In this document: piece by piece, positions 41,805 through 51,783 of the stretch
Numbering within the stretch: position 1 is the stretch's first letter
How the letters are laid out: each line of letters starts with the position of its first letter
Assembly: GCA_037355855.1 (NCBI GenBank)
Contig: CM074762.1
Span: 2,418,001-2,482,000 of the forward strand
From: Pseudo-nitzschia pungens
Taxonomy: Eukaryota; Bacillariophyta; Bacillariophyceae; Bacillariales; Bacillariaceae
Length of the DNA: 64,000 nucleotides
Direction: 5' to 3'
Position numbers and translations under genes: made by a program
The notes under the pieces: model-generated
Databases searched by the model: none
What the model was told of the DNA's origin: nothing
What the model saw: only the letters and a program-made list of their open reading frames with translations

Positions 41805-42977
41805 CTATTCCTGTAGATCGTGGTCGCCGCATACTCCGCAAATCTTGGTATAGTAATCTGTTCGGTCTTCTGCTGGTACATCATGACAATCCCATTGCCA
41901 AGCCAGAGGGAAATAGGTGCTTGATGCTTCGGATTTCGATAACCTCGCGGCATAAACTTTGCTGGCAGGGTATCGGCTTGGATCACAAAACCATCGGTCA
42001 CAGGGATTGCTGTCCAACGTGTCAACGCTGGGTAGTGCCGGTGATGGTTCCAAGAACTTCCAATCACCTCCGCCACGGCCACCGCCACCATGATCATTGG
42101 GTACGTATACCTCGACCCAGTTGTGATTGCCCTGGGTGCGATTGCCGTACCAAGCAGGGGTACCGGCAACTCGAGCTGGTACTCCTACAGCTCTCAACGC
42201 ATTGCAAAACAAGATTGAGGTCCCGGTGCAACTGGCAAAACCAAAGGCAATAGTAGACATAGGATCAAAGATCAATGGTGTTTGTGAACTTTTGAAATAA
42301 ATTGGTTCACCTTCTCGTCCCAACACAGTCCACAAGTTGGTGTTGACCCAAGTGGTTACCGATGTCACGTTTAGAGTGCTTTCGAGAACGCTCCCGGATC
42401 CGACTGCAGCAGCTCTTGTGAGAGATCTCTGATAGAGATCACTCTCATTGAATTTCAGCGCGTTGACCAAAAGGGGACGCCAGTTGGTTCGCGCTTCGTT
42501 AAGATTCGCGTAGTTCAGGACGTACTCGAGGAAAATTTCCATGGGGAGATCATCGGTCCATTTGTATAAAACTTTTGCGTCTAGTGCCAATGAAATGGTC
42601 GGTTCCACGAGGCCATTGCCCAGGCCATCTGGATCCGTATGGTCGTCATCGGGTGAAAAACCCATTGTTTCCGAAAATGGTTCATCGAACGGCATTATGT
42701 TGTTCCTTAAGTATTCCATGCATGTTTTCTCGGCATCGTTGCGCGATTGAATCGAACATTTGTACGTTTCTGATTCCTTTGGGTGACCAAGATCTAAGAC
42801 AGACGACTCGGTGCGTCGTTTCTTACTCGCTACCTCCGAGAAGGAAGAAGGTATATTCCAGACAATGTGGGTAGCATTGGAGCGACAGGTTGATGAGTTC
42901 GCCCCAGCAACTGACGAGACAAACTCTTCTGGATTTAATGCAAAGAGAGATACTAATGTATTCACCGGTCGCTTCAT
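41805..42977 (-). CDS. Transglutaminase-like cysteine protease-fold protein
   Basis: Single exon, 390 aa. The transglutaminase core is at residues 240-320: FGFASCTGTSILFCNALRAV with Cys250, NHNWVEVYV with His285, and DWKFLEPSP with Glu310 where many family members have Asp. The layout H-W-V-E-V, then W-x-F-x-E-P, then D-R-W-F resembles a bacterial transglutaminase-like subgroup. The typical AVGVPARVAGTPAW stretch between Cys and His is present. Homologues cut or crosslink peptides, or act on amide bonds; the actual reaction here is unknown. A Gly/Arg-rich loop (GGGGRGGGDW) precedes the third catalytic position. The N-terminus shows no strong signal, and an upstream exon cannot be excluded. 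Confidence 0.75.
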   Translation of the reverse strand: MKRPVNTLVSLFALNPEEFVSSVAGANSSTCRSNATHIVWNIPSSFSEVASKKRRTESSVLDLGHPKESETYKCSIQSRNDAEKTCMEYLRNNIMPFDEPFSETMGFSPDDDHTDPDGLGNGLVEPTISLALDAKVLYKWTDDLPMEIFLEYVLNYANLNEARTNWRPLLVNALKFNESDLYQRSLTRAAAVGSGSVLESTLNVTSVTTWVNTNLWTVLGREGEPIYFKSSQTPLIFDPMSTIAFGFASCTGTSILFCNALRAVGVPARVAGTPAWYGNRTQGNHNWVEVYVPNDHGGGGRGGGDWKFLEPSPALPSVDTLDSNPCDRWFCDPSRYPASKVYAARLSKSEASSTYFPLAWQWDCHDVPAEDRTDYYTKICGVCGDHDLQE

Positions 42978-43858
42978 GGTGACAACGATAGAAAATGGAA
43001 GTTCGCCTCCGGTCTCCGGTATCCGGTACGTTTAGCATTTTTGGGATCGATGGATGGATCTTGGTTTCTACGAAGTCGTAAGGTTAACCTTACCGTAGTT
43101 TCTACGGTACAGTATTTTATGCGAAATTCGAAAGAACAATCCCAACAAACGAACAATCAAAACAACGAAACTCTGTGTATTAATTGGAAAGATAAGGTTG
43201 AGGATCATTACATTTACCCTAAAATAAATCAGAAAAACTTTCGCATTCATTCTGTTCTGAACAGATACGTAGTACCGGTAGATTTTGGAATTGCAACTGA
43301 AGGAATCCCATATCTTTGATCATTTTTGATGAGTTACAATTTGAAATTGGGATAGAGATGGAAGGTAAGTTAGTTTTCTTCATTTTTGGTGATAGGTATC
43401 GTTGGTTTAAAGTAGTTGGCAAAGTAATTGTACCCAGGAACCGTAGTAGTATTAGTACTACCACCAGCTTCTCAAAAGACGGGTTTGATAGGTAATGTTC
43501 CCTCAATTACGGGTAGAAGTTTTCGGTATCAGAGGCACTCATTTCTCCGTCGTTCATGATAACTTCGAAATATTTGCTGAATACTGGTTTCATTTTCCCT
43601 CTAGTATCAATGCTATGGACCTAAAATGAAAGAAATGGCATCCCCAATGAATATTAGGATAAGGACATCCAATTCAAATCATGCTATTATTTTTGGGAAA
43701 CAAAATTGTTTGAACACGGGAGGGGTAACAATGAATTGATCCTAAAGTATTTTATTCCTGGGATAAACTGTCTCAGTTCAACTGCTATATTAAATTGATT
43801 CAAGAAACTAAAGATACCTCAACGATCGATTTAGCGTGCATCAATGCTGCGCCCTTGC
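42978..43858. other. Intergenic region
   Basis: About 880 bases between two minus-strand genes. It contains a possible orphan exon (listed separately) and a few GTAAGGTTAACC and GTACCGGTAG words. Confidence 0.5.
43507..43620 (-). other. Possible orphan 3' exon
   Basis: Following a good acceptor (CATTTTAG), 38 codons stay open to a TAA: VHSIDTRGKMKPVFSKYFEV and then IMNDGEMSASDTENFYP. The composition is protein-like but unrecognised. No upstream exon is visible before the aspartate aminotransferase stop, so it may be a remnant or chance. Confidence 0.25.
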
Positions 43859-45335
43859 TCATTGTGTGATGCTCTTGCCATCAGTAACAGCGTGGATGGC
43901 CTTTGCGACATATTCCAAGTTGTTGTCATTCAGTCCAGCAATACTGATGCGCCCGTCGCGTGTGAGATAAATGGCATATTTGTCGGTTAGTTCGTCACAC
44001 ATTTCCGAGTTCATTCCAGTGTAAGCAAACATTCCAATTTGTTCCGAAACGTGCGACCAATCATGCGTGCTGCCAACCTCCTTCAAGGTCTCGACCAGAC
44101 GAGATCTCATCGATTGAATTCTTTCGGCCATTCCGGCACATTCCTGGTAGTATTGTTCGGTAAGTTTTTCGTCGGACAAGACCGTTCGCACAATCGATGA
44201 CCCGTGCTTTGGTGGACTGCTGTACATTGGACGGATGATGCACTTTAGCTGACTCATCAAAATATCCTTTTGAGCGGCATCCTTGGCGACTACGCTAAGA
44301 GTCCCGCATCGCTCACCGTACAAACCGAAGTTTTTGGCAAACGATTGGGCCAAAAGGACGGGGAAACCGGCATCCACAACACGTCTCAATGCCCTGGCAT
44401 CGGCTTCGGCATCACCGGAAGCAAAGCCTTGGTATGCGCTGTCGAAGAAGATCAGATGCCCCTTCGCTTTGATCACGTCCAACAATTGCGACCATTGCTC
44501 ATCGGTGGGATCACAGCCTGTGGGATTGTGTGCACAAGCATGAAGCAACAAAATCGATCCTTCGGGAGCATCCTCGAAATCCTTCAACATTCCCTCCAAA
44601 TTCAGGCGATTCGTCGAACGGTCGTAATAACGGTAGGTGTTGACATTCAGGCCGCAGGCAGCAAAAATTTTGTGATGGTTTCCCCAGGTTGCTGTTGAGG
44701 TTCAAAACGCAGGAGGTTAGAAGCGAAAGTTTGAAGATGATACATTAGCAATAGCTGCAGCAATCATGGCGCACCGATGCAACGATTTTACTCTGCAAAG
44801 ACTCAGAAGACGTACGGTCAGGAACATAAATGTTCTTGTTGGGATAAAAATCGGCTAAAAATTGGCCTCCAATTCGGCAGGCTCCAGTCCCACTCAGTGT
44901 TTGAACTCCTGCAATTCTTTCAAGTGGGGCGCTTGCACCGTATGCAAATTTAAGGGCCTTCTCGACGTAGGCTTGGTCTCCGTCGATGGGCAGGTATTCC
45001 TTGTTTTCTTTGTCGTCCGCTAGCATCATTTCTTCGGCTTTTCTTACGCTAGGAAGAACCCACGGCAATCCTTTCGTATCCCGGTAAGCTCCAACGCAGA
45101 CATTCACCTTATGCTCCTCGGGAGCAGCTCGAAAGGCTTGTGCAATTCCCAAAATGGCATCCGGTGGCCCTTCCGGAACTTCGTTCCAGATGGTGTCAAG
45201 GGATGCAGCTGTCACCGACGGCGAGGCTTCGACCGGTGAAACAGCCGAGAAGGCAGTAGCCGAGAGTACAACACCGGAAGCGTAAGTACTCAGCAAGAGG
45301 ACAACCGACTTGTTCAAAGAGATCATCATTTTCAT
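43859..45335 (-). CDS. Aspartate aminotransferase, probably plastid
   Basis: Exons 45335-44816 and 44691-43859 join in phase 1 over a 124-nt GT-AG intron, rebuilding the Pro of PDPTWGNH; 450 aa. The enzyme interconverts aspartate and 2-oxoglutarate with oxaloacetate and glutamate using PLP. Class I motifs are TLSGTGACRIGGQFL, CAHNPTGCDPT, FFDSAYQGFASGD and QSFAKNFGLYGERCG (with the PLP lysine); a C-terminal arginine site (RDGRISIAGL) is present. The N-terminus is a signal peptide (SVVLLLSTYASGVVL) followed by ATAFSAV, matching the diatom plastid motif. The enzyme supplies or drains oxaloacetate, which links it loosely to the PEPCK in this window. Confidence 0.93.
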
Positions 45336-46743
45336 TCAAAGATTATATTTGGATCCTTCAGCGGTTGCACAAAAAACTATCGGATAAAAAATACGAAGTA
45401 ATAATACTACTAGTAATAATACATCATGATGCAATAGAAGATCATCTCGTCGTGTCACTAGAGATCGGATGATTCTTTCTTCTTTGAGGACGAGTAAGTT
45501 ACTCGTATACCAGTACGGTAAGTACCTTACTCGTACTAGTGCCTAATGGATGGGAGACGTTCCAAACCACAAATTTGAATCGACCAAATAATAAAAGACT
45601 AAAAAATAAAAGACTGAAAAAATGACGTGGACGCAGAGTTTTTGCAATTTCATCGCGTGAATTTTGAATTTTCTTCGTGCGGAATCGCGCGCAATCGGAA
45701 CAAATTTAGGACAAAAATTGTCGTGGACAAGGAAAAATAAAAAATACAGTTTTCATGACATGGTACACGATGTACCGTACTGTACTAGTTAGGGTCCGTA
45801 GTATTACATCATCATCATACGTAGTACGAAGTAAGTTAACCTTACTTCGTAACTTACTTATGCGTCTCAGGTGGACGAGCTAGCATTACGGTAATTAACC
45901 TTACTAGGTTTACAGGACAGTCGAGCTCGTCTTGGGAAGCGACGGATGGGCCAGGATCCGGGGACATGTAGTAGAGAGAGTTGCAACGGCCGTGGGGTAA
46001 TCTTAAGCTTACAGTAATTACTGCCAGACAGTAGTTTCTTGCTACAAATAGTAGCTTGCAGCAAGAGTTCTTCGAATATCGTCCCTAGTAACATTCCCCA
46101 TGGTGCCTTAACTCAACAACTTCTTCTTCTTGAACGACTCCAAAAGGAAAGCCGCAGTATCCTTCTTTAAATTGAAAATACTTCAACATGTTTGCTCCTT
46201 TGAATCATCCAGTGCCAAGCAAAGAACTCCTTATTCGGGTTGCAGTAATAAACAGTCGTTTCAATGGTCAGCATGGTGGGAGCAATACAAACATCGTCAT
46301 TCGCCAAAGCTTGCATCAAGGAACATGGTATACTATCAAAGGATTTGCAATATCCATCATGGTGGTGCTGGCGATCGATTTCACCGGCTAACTCCGTTTA
46401 GTAATACTAGTATCTCTTGAGACTCGTCTATTTTCAAAATGATAGTACTACTTCTTGTATTGTCCAAACATTTTTGCTATATTTTTTACAATTTGAGTCA
46501 ACAAATATCAACATGCTCTATTGTTTGAGGTTAGCACTAGTACTAATAGTTTTCAACTGGCCAATTCTATTGTATCATGATGTCGTTGCGATAAGTGCTC
46601 TTTAGGCCGAAGATTATTATGAAAACTACTGCAAATCAGTGTAAATTACAGAAGGCAAATTGACCACAACAAGAACAACAATCTCCTGTTTTTCGTAATG
46701 TTGCGCTAAATTTGTAGGACCCGCATACTCCCAATTGCCACTT
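45336..46743. other. Intergenic region with repeated words
   Basis: About 1.4 kb between two minus-strand genes. Dense GTACGAAGTAAGTTAACC and GTAAGTACCTTAC-type words lie at 45490-45540 and 45815-45910, and ACTAGTA words near 46405 and 46540. Plus-strand open frames at 46130-46420 are unrecognised and not called. Confidence 0.55.
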
Positions 46744-48027
46744 TCAAATATAAAACTTCGTAATAGCATCGTTGAAACCTCCCAAAAGTTCGAGGAAGCC
46801 AAGATCGGCCTCGACTTTACTGTAATCAGTTGGTGTCAATTCCTCAGATTCCTTAGCATACACGAATACTTTTCCATCTTGATCTCGACTGATACGAATA
46901 GAATCCGTAAGGAATGTAGTTTCAAAGATAGGTCGCGGATTGGTGTATCCATCCAAATTACTCTCTAGGAACGAGCCAAGTCCTCTGCTCTGCAGTTGCA
47001 GACCATTATCTAGAATGGTTCGCAACCCCGGAATGTTTGATCCCTTGATTTGAACCGTATCCATCAATAATTCCCATGACTTTCCGTCATCGGTGGGTGT
47101 GATATCCGCCTGACTGACAATCGAGCCATCGATTGTAGCGGGAAGACCTCCCGAGTACGAAAATGGCGTGAAGTCATTGAGAAAGGGAACAGCTCCGACT
47201 TTTACCTCAAACTCAGAGATCATAAGTGTGGGAGAAATGACTTGTCGTACTGTTCCGATATTACTAATTGCCAGTGCTTTTCGGTGCATGTCACAAAACC
47301 AGTCGTATTGATCAGCTTGGTCTTTGGTGCTGCAAACAGCACGACCAGCCATAAAAAATGGAGAACTTCTGAAAAGCTGTGTGGATGAATACACGAGTTC
47401 CCAGCGACCGTTGATCGTAGAGCTATTGGTTGGCTCTGGGGTTGGATTGTTTGCTTCCAATGAAGCAATGAGATCGAGTGCTTGATCCTTTTGACTTTTA
47501 TTTGCGAATTCTCCTCTTCCTGACGAAGCTGCGATTCGAAGAAGCGCAGCCAGATTTTTGTCGTTTTCTTCCCCTTGCACATTATTGTCAGATTCTTTCG
47601 TGGTGTCAGTATCTTTGTTTTCGTCTGCAGATGCAGTGACTTCAGATGAAATATTGTCCACTGCCATGTCTTCAAGGTATTCCTTCGGAAGAGATCCAGT
47701 AGAATCAGTGTTGTCGCTCTCGCTGTTGCTGCCTGTATCGGAGCTGCTCGCCATATCCTCCAGATAAGAATCCGGTTCTTTCAGAGAAGAATCCTCGAGA
47801 TAGTCGTAGGTGGGAGAGCTCGTTGACGTTGAATCGTTGGAAGACTCAGCTTCGCTATCAGTTCCAGCGTCATCGTCGACGTAGGAGGATGCTGCCAATT
47901 TAGTAATGTGCGATTCGGTTAATGAATCGGACTTTACAGAAGCGGTAAACCATGGGCTTCTCGACACGAAAGCATTTACTGTCGATGTTAGTGCCAAAAG
48001 TTGCAAAGCTCTTCGTGAGAAAATCAT
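46744..48027 (-). CDS. Plastid lipid-associated protein (PAP/fibrillin)
   Basis: Single exon, 427 aa. Fibrillins are lipocalin-like proteins of plastoglobules and thylakoids that bind lipids or quinones. The PAP domain covers residues 180-415: LIASLEANNPTPEP, NGRWELVYSSTQLF, FEVKVGAVPFLN and ETTFLTDSIRISRDQDGKVF. The N-terminus is a signal peptide (RRALQLLALTSTVNAF) with Phe at the cleavage point, the diatom plastid pattern. Residues 45-160 form an acidic Ser/Asp/Glu/Thr linker with three copies of a YLEDxA/S motif (YDYLEDSS, SYLEDMAS, EYLEDMAV), an unusual feature that may be a docking repeat. Confidence 0.88.
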   Translation of the reverse strand: MIFSRRALQLLALTSTVNAFVSRSPWFTASVKSDSLTESHITKLAASSYVDDDAGTDSEAESSNDSTSTSSPTYDYLEDSSLKEPDSYLEDMASSSDTGSNSESDNTDSTGSLPKEYLEDMAVDNISSEVTASADENKDTDTTKESDNNVQGEENDKNLAALLRIAASSGRGEFANKSQKDQALDLIASLEANNPTPEPTNSSTINGRWELVYSSTQLFRSSPFFMAGRAVCSTKDQADQYDWFCDMHRKALAISNIGTVRQVISPTLMISEFEVKVGAVPFLNDFTPFSYSGGLPATIDGSIVSQADITPTDDGKSWELLMDTVQIKGSNIPGLRTILDNGLQLQSRGLGSFLESNLDGYTNPRPIFETTFLTDSIRISRDQDGKVFVYAKESEELTPTDYSKVEADLGFLELLGGFNDAITKFYI

Positions 48028-48720
48028 CTTTCGAAATCAATAGTTGAAAGCTCGTTGTTTCTGTTCCAACAGTTCAAAATCGGAGAGCGAATCGTTTGAT
48101 CCCCTAATCAACGGACTGGGCCCTGTTAATAAAAAAGCATTCTGATCTTTCATAGCGTCCTTTCTCCCGGTCTTACTGGTTACTGGTAAGGGAGTACGTA
48201 CTCAAACGAGCACTGCACGGAAATACAAGACTTGCTGACTACGACACGTAGGGTAATTACAACACAATAATGCTTCGAGCACTGATAATTTTGTTGTCAG
48301 CTTTTCGAAGGACGTTGTTGTGTCATTAAAAAAATACTTCGTACTTCGTAAGGTTTTTATCATCTAACCTTTTAAGATTACGAGGTACTCTGTTTGCACG
48401 GTTATCAGTCATGCTTCCACGACACGTCATACATTTTTTTTTTCATCTCATCTAACGATGCTTTCTCAGTCGTGCCTACCGTTTTCCAATCCCGCGTGAC
48501 CATTGGGATGATCTGATCGACGAAAGAGAACCATTTCGTGATTTTTCCCCTCACAAGAGATCGCTGTATTGCTCTTTTTGCCGTTTCTCTTCCGAGCAGT
48601 GAGTTCTTGTATTTATTGCTTTTTGAGAGTTGAAAGTAAGTTATCATAATCTAGTTTCTGCCATGAAAAACCAACAATTTGTAACTAGTAGGAGCTCCTT
48701 CAACCTTTGCGCGTAATAAG
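48028..48720. other. Divergent intergenic region
   Basis: About 690 bases with presumed promoters of the fibrillin gene (-) and the unknown gene (+). ACTTCGTACTTCGTAAGG lies near 48335. No gene supported. Confidence 0.55.
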
Positions 48721-49755
48721 ATGGCTCACTTGATTGATGACAACAACAAGACAGAGCGTCACCAAAATCCAAAGGCGGTAGCGACGACTGATCACCGCCG
48801 CAGTGGCAACATTATTTTTCGACGTCCATGCCGCAAAGACAATATTTTCCTGCAATCTCGCGCAGAGGAAGTTCACAAAGACAGATTTATAAGTCATATT
48901 CCATTAGTACGAAGATCGAAGTCGTCAAACAAACATCCTTTGTTATTGCAGACTGGAAGTCGCCATTCCAGATTCCCATGCTACGTCGATAGTTTGCAAT
49001 GTTCTTACCCAGGTCTGATTTTGTGCCAACATCCATATCATTATAGAACTTCTGGAAGAGTTAACGGCGGTAAAGATCCCAAAGATATCATCTTTGGTCA
49101 TCTTAGTCTAGCTGATCAGTTTCCCCATCTGGTGGTTCCTGACTTAACCCATGAAACAAACATTCATGACCCAAAAGAAGATTTGCGTTGCTGGAGTGAT
49201 CGATCAAAGGGTGGTATCAACTCGAAGGTCTCCCCTTTGCTGCCGTCCGAGTCACTTTCCTCGGTTTCATCGATACAACATCTTCGAGAGAATGATGTCG
49301 TGTGTGAAGGTGGCGAACCAACTCCCTTTCGTGATTGCAACGAATGTTTTCGAGACCTGGTACTAAAGCATCGATGCACTTGGTTTCTTTCGCACTGTTT
49401 TGATCAATCAAGGGTCGCCAGCAAAGGACGGGAAAGCGTGATCTCATACGAGAGACGATTTGTTCATCGGAGTAGAATCACGATCACCAGTCAAAGGAAC
49501 GAAATTATAGGAGGAATGCACGATGACTTAGAGTCATCTTCACCGCCGTCGTCGTCCTTCATGCTTCCATTGGAAAAGTTGGGTGCTCGCCCCCGTCGGG
49601 GATGCGGAAAACTGACTCAACGTGTCCACGAGGGGAGGCTTCACGCACCAAAACCGAAAAACATTGATGACAGTTCGAAACGAAAAAATGCATTAGTTCG
49701 GAAAGGTAGAAATAGAAAAGCAAAAAGAACAAAGAGATGTGTGCCAATCAAGTAA
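48721..49755 (+). CDS. Hypothetical basic protein
   Basis: Single open frame of 344 aa, not recognised. Composition is rich in Arg, Ser, His and Lys, with scattered Cys (CNECFRDLVLKHRCTWFLSH has Cys-x2-Cys and later Cys/His that could bind metal, speculatively). The C-terminus is strongly basic (NALVRKGRNRKAKRTKRC), typical of a nuclear or nucleolar signal. A PRRGCGKLTQRVHEGRLHAP segment precedes it. There is no signal peptide or membrane segment. The length and upstream divergent spacing favour a real gene, but no family supports it; a missed intron is possible. Confidence 0.55.
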   Translation: MAHLIDDNNKTERHQNPKAVATTDHRRSGNIIFRRPCRKDNIFLQSRAEEVHKDRFISHIPLVRRSKSSNKHPLLLQTGSRHSRFPCYVDSLQCSYPGLILCQHPYHYRTSGRVNGGKDPKDIIFGHLSLADQFPHLVVPDLTHETNIHDPKEDLRCWSDRSKGGINSKVSPLLPSESLSSVSSIQHLRENDVVCEGGEPTPFRDCNECFRDLVLKHRCTWFLSHCFDQSRVASKGRESVISYERRFVHRSRITITSQRNEIIGGMHDDLESSSPPSSSFMLPLEKLGARPRRGCGKLTQRVHEGRLHAPKPKNIDDSSKRKNALVRKGRNRKAKRTKRCVPIK

Positions 49756-50490
49756 TGAAAGCAATGTTTCTTACCAAGGTAAAAAGTAGAATTAATGCAT
49801 TTGTCGCTTGAGGATGCATCACAAAAATCCTAACTATGTTTCATGGACATGAAAAAATAATACAAGTAATAGATAGCTCAGTAACGCTTGTGACATAACA
49901 ATTCCTCTTGAGCACACATACTCTGATAATCGATGAATGGATAGCACCATAGCAGATGTCTTCTATGATGGAATAAATCAACTATGTTGCAACAATTGCA
50001 ATGATTGTCGTGTTACACCTACCGGTATTTTGTGTACAAGTAAACCTTACCGCAAACTTAAACAATACGTTCCGTTTTCTTCAACTTTACGAAGTATGCA
50101 AGGTTTACTACAGAACGTAAGTTAAGTACTTGTAGTACGTAGTACTTCGTATTTATTTGTTTTTAACAATTTTGCGCGGAAAAATAGTATTTTTTGAAAA
50201 TGAACCTTTTTTCACGCGATTTCTCACAAAATTGGAAAAACGAAAAACTAAATCAGCTCCGGTCTACCACAGCAAGTTCGAGACAGTTCGAGACGCATCG
50301 ATTACACAATCCTCTTTTCAGACCTCCGACCATCGGTCAAAGCTGTATGTCCGAAGCAAAACAAGAGTGAATAATTGTGGATCTGTCTACAAACACTAAT
50401 CGGAACGTAGCGTGCCTTCTCATCTACAGAGTTTTCACACAACCTCCGTCATATTCAGCAGTTCTGAAAACCAGTAAGAGATAGAAAAGA
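49756..50490. other. Intergenic region
   Basis: About 730 bases upstream of the proteasome gene. TACGTAGTACTTCGTA-type words occur at 50105-50155. Small open frames (49937, 50157) are unrecognised. Confidence 0.55.
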
Positions 50491-51291
50491 ATGGCATCTT
50501 CAGGCTCTGGTTACGATCTTTCGTCATCGACCTTCTCGCCGGATGGTCGGATCTTTCAGGTCGAGTATGCGACCAAGGCTGTCGAAAACGCCGGCCCAGT
50601 TATTGGCATCAAGTGTAGCAATGGAGTTGTTCTGGGATGCGCAAAACCCATCAATCATAAAATGGTGGTAGCTACAACGGGATCCTATAAGCGAATTCAC
50701 ACCTGCGATACACACGTTGGTTGTGCATCCACGGGTTTCCTTCCCGACGCCCGGGTTCTTGTTCAGCGCACGGTTGAAGAGGCCGCCGACTGGGAAGATC
50801 AGTACGGAAGCAAGATTCCCCCAGAAGTTTTGGCCGATAGACTCGGCCAATACGTTCATTACTTCACTTTGCATGGTGCCCTTCGCCCCTTTGGAGCGGC
50901 TGTCGTTCTTGCTGGTTACGATCCCGACACGAAGGAATGCTCTCTGCAAATGCTGGAACCTAATGGAGCGCCTTATAAGTATTACGGTGTAGCAACTGGT
51001 AAAGGAAAGCAGGCTGCCAAGACGGAGTTGGAAAAACTCAACCTGCATAAGACACCAATCCCAGTGGAAGAGGCCGTCAAGCACGTCTTGAGAATCCTTC
51101 ATCTCCTGCACCAGGAACAAAAGGATGCGAAGCCCATCGAAATAGAGGTTAGTTGGATTTGCGAAGCAACCAACTGGACTCACAAGGGAGTTCCGAAGGA
51201 CTTGCATAAAGCTGCAGAGGAATGGGCTTTGGAACAATTAGAAGAAGAGGAAGAGGAGGACGATGACGAAGAAGGAATGGAAGAAGATTAA
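50491..51291 (+). CDS. PSMA3: 20S proteasome subunit alpha type-3 (alpha-7)
   Basis: Single exon, 266 aa. The N-terminus SGYDLSSSTFSPDGRIFQVE and then YATKAVENAGPVIGIKCSNG is the alpha-subunit gate signature; the GTGYDLS-like opening is specific to alpha-7. Other family marks are VRPFG-like LRPFGAAVVLAGYD and GKGKQAAKTELEKL. The subunit sits in the outer ring of the 20S core and is non-catalytic. The acidic C-terminal tail (EEEEEEDDDEEGMEED) is longer than in animals but fits the phosphorylated acidic tail known for this subunit. It converges on the MA3 gene with about 490 bases between. Confidence 0.96.
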   Translation: MASSGSGYDLSSSTFSPDGRIFQVEYATKAVENAGPVIGIKCSNGVVLGCAKPINHKMVVATTGSYKRIHTCDTHVGCASTGFLPDARVLVQRTVEEAADWEDQYGSKIPPEVLADRLGQYVHYFTLHGALRPFGAAVVLAGYDPDTKECSLQMLEPNGAPYKYYGVATGKGKQAAKTELEKLNLHKTPIPVEEAVKHVLRILHLLHQEQKDAKPIEIEVSWICEATNWTHKGVPKDLHKAAEEWALEQLEEEEEEDDDEEGMEED

Positions 51292-51783
51292 CTGAAGCAA
51301 AACCAATTCAAAACAAAAGTTGCTATGACAAATCAGTGAAACACCGGTATTGTTGTAACATACCGTTCAACAGCAATGCATTTTTTGCAAAGACTAGTAG
51401 TAAGACTTTATTCGGGATGATTGTCAAGTCTGCTAGTAGCTGAGCACATCAATTAGACATTAAACTACACGATACAAAAAACAGTTTCTTTCACGTATTC
51501 GTTCACCAACGGTTCTACGGTGCAAGTACCTGTGTCATGTTGATTTGTTCTTTTGAGTTAGTCAGTGAAGCGACTCAGTTAATAGCTCACACGAAAATGG
51601 CATTTTATGATTCCTTCCGATGACATGTTTAGTAAAAAGTATGTCAAGAACCTGATTTGATAGGGATGTTCTGAAAAATGCATCTTTAATGTTTATGGAA
51701 ACTCTAATACAAAAAAAATAGAGTGGATCTCTTCTTTCTTCATGCACGTTGACGGATGGCTTCTGGACTAGCAGCGTATTTCC
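51292..51783. other. Convergent intergenic region
   Basis: About 490 bases with the 3' UTRs of the proteasome and MA3 genes. Nothing else seen. Confidence 0.6.

Noticed and set aside
46130..46420. Overlapping plus-strand frames of 96 and 67 aa
   Set aside because: Mutually overlapping frames with no conserved motif, in a repeat-rich spacer.
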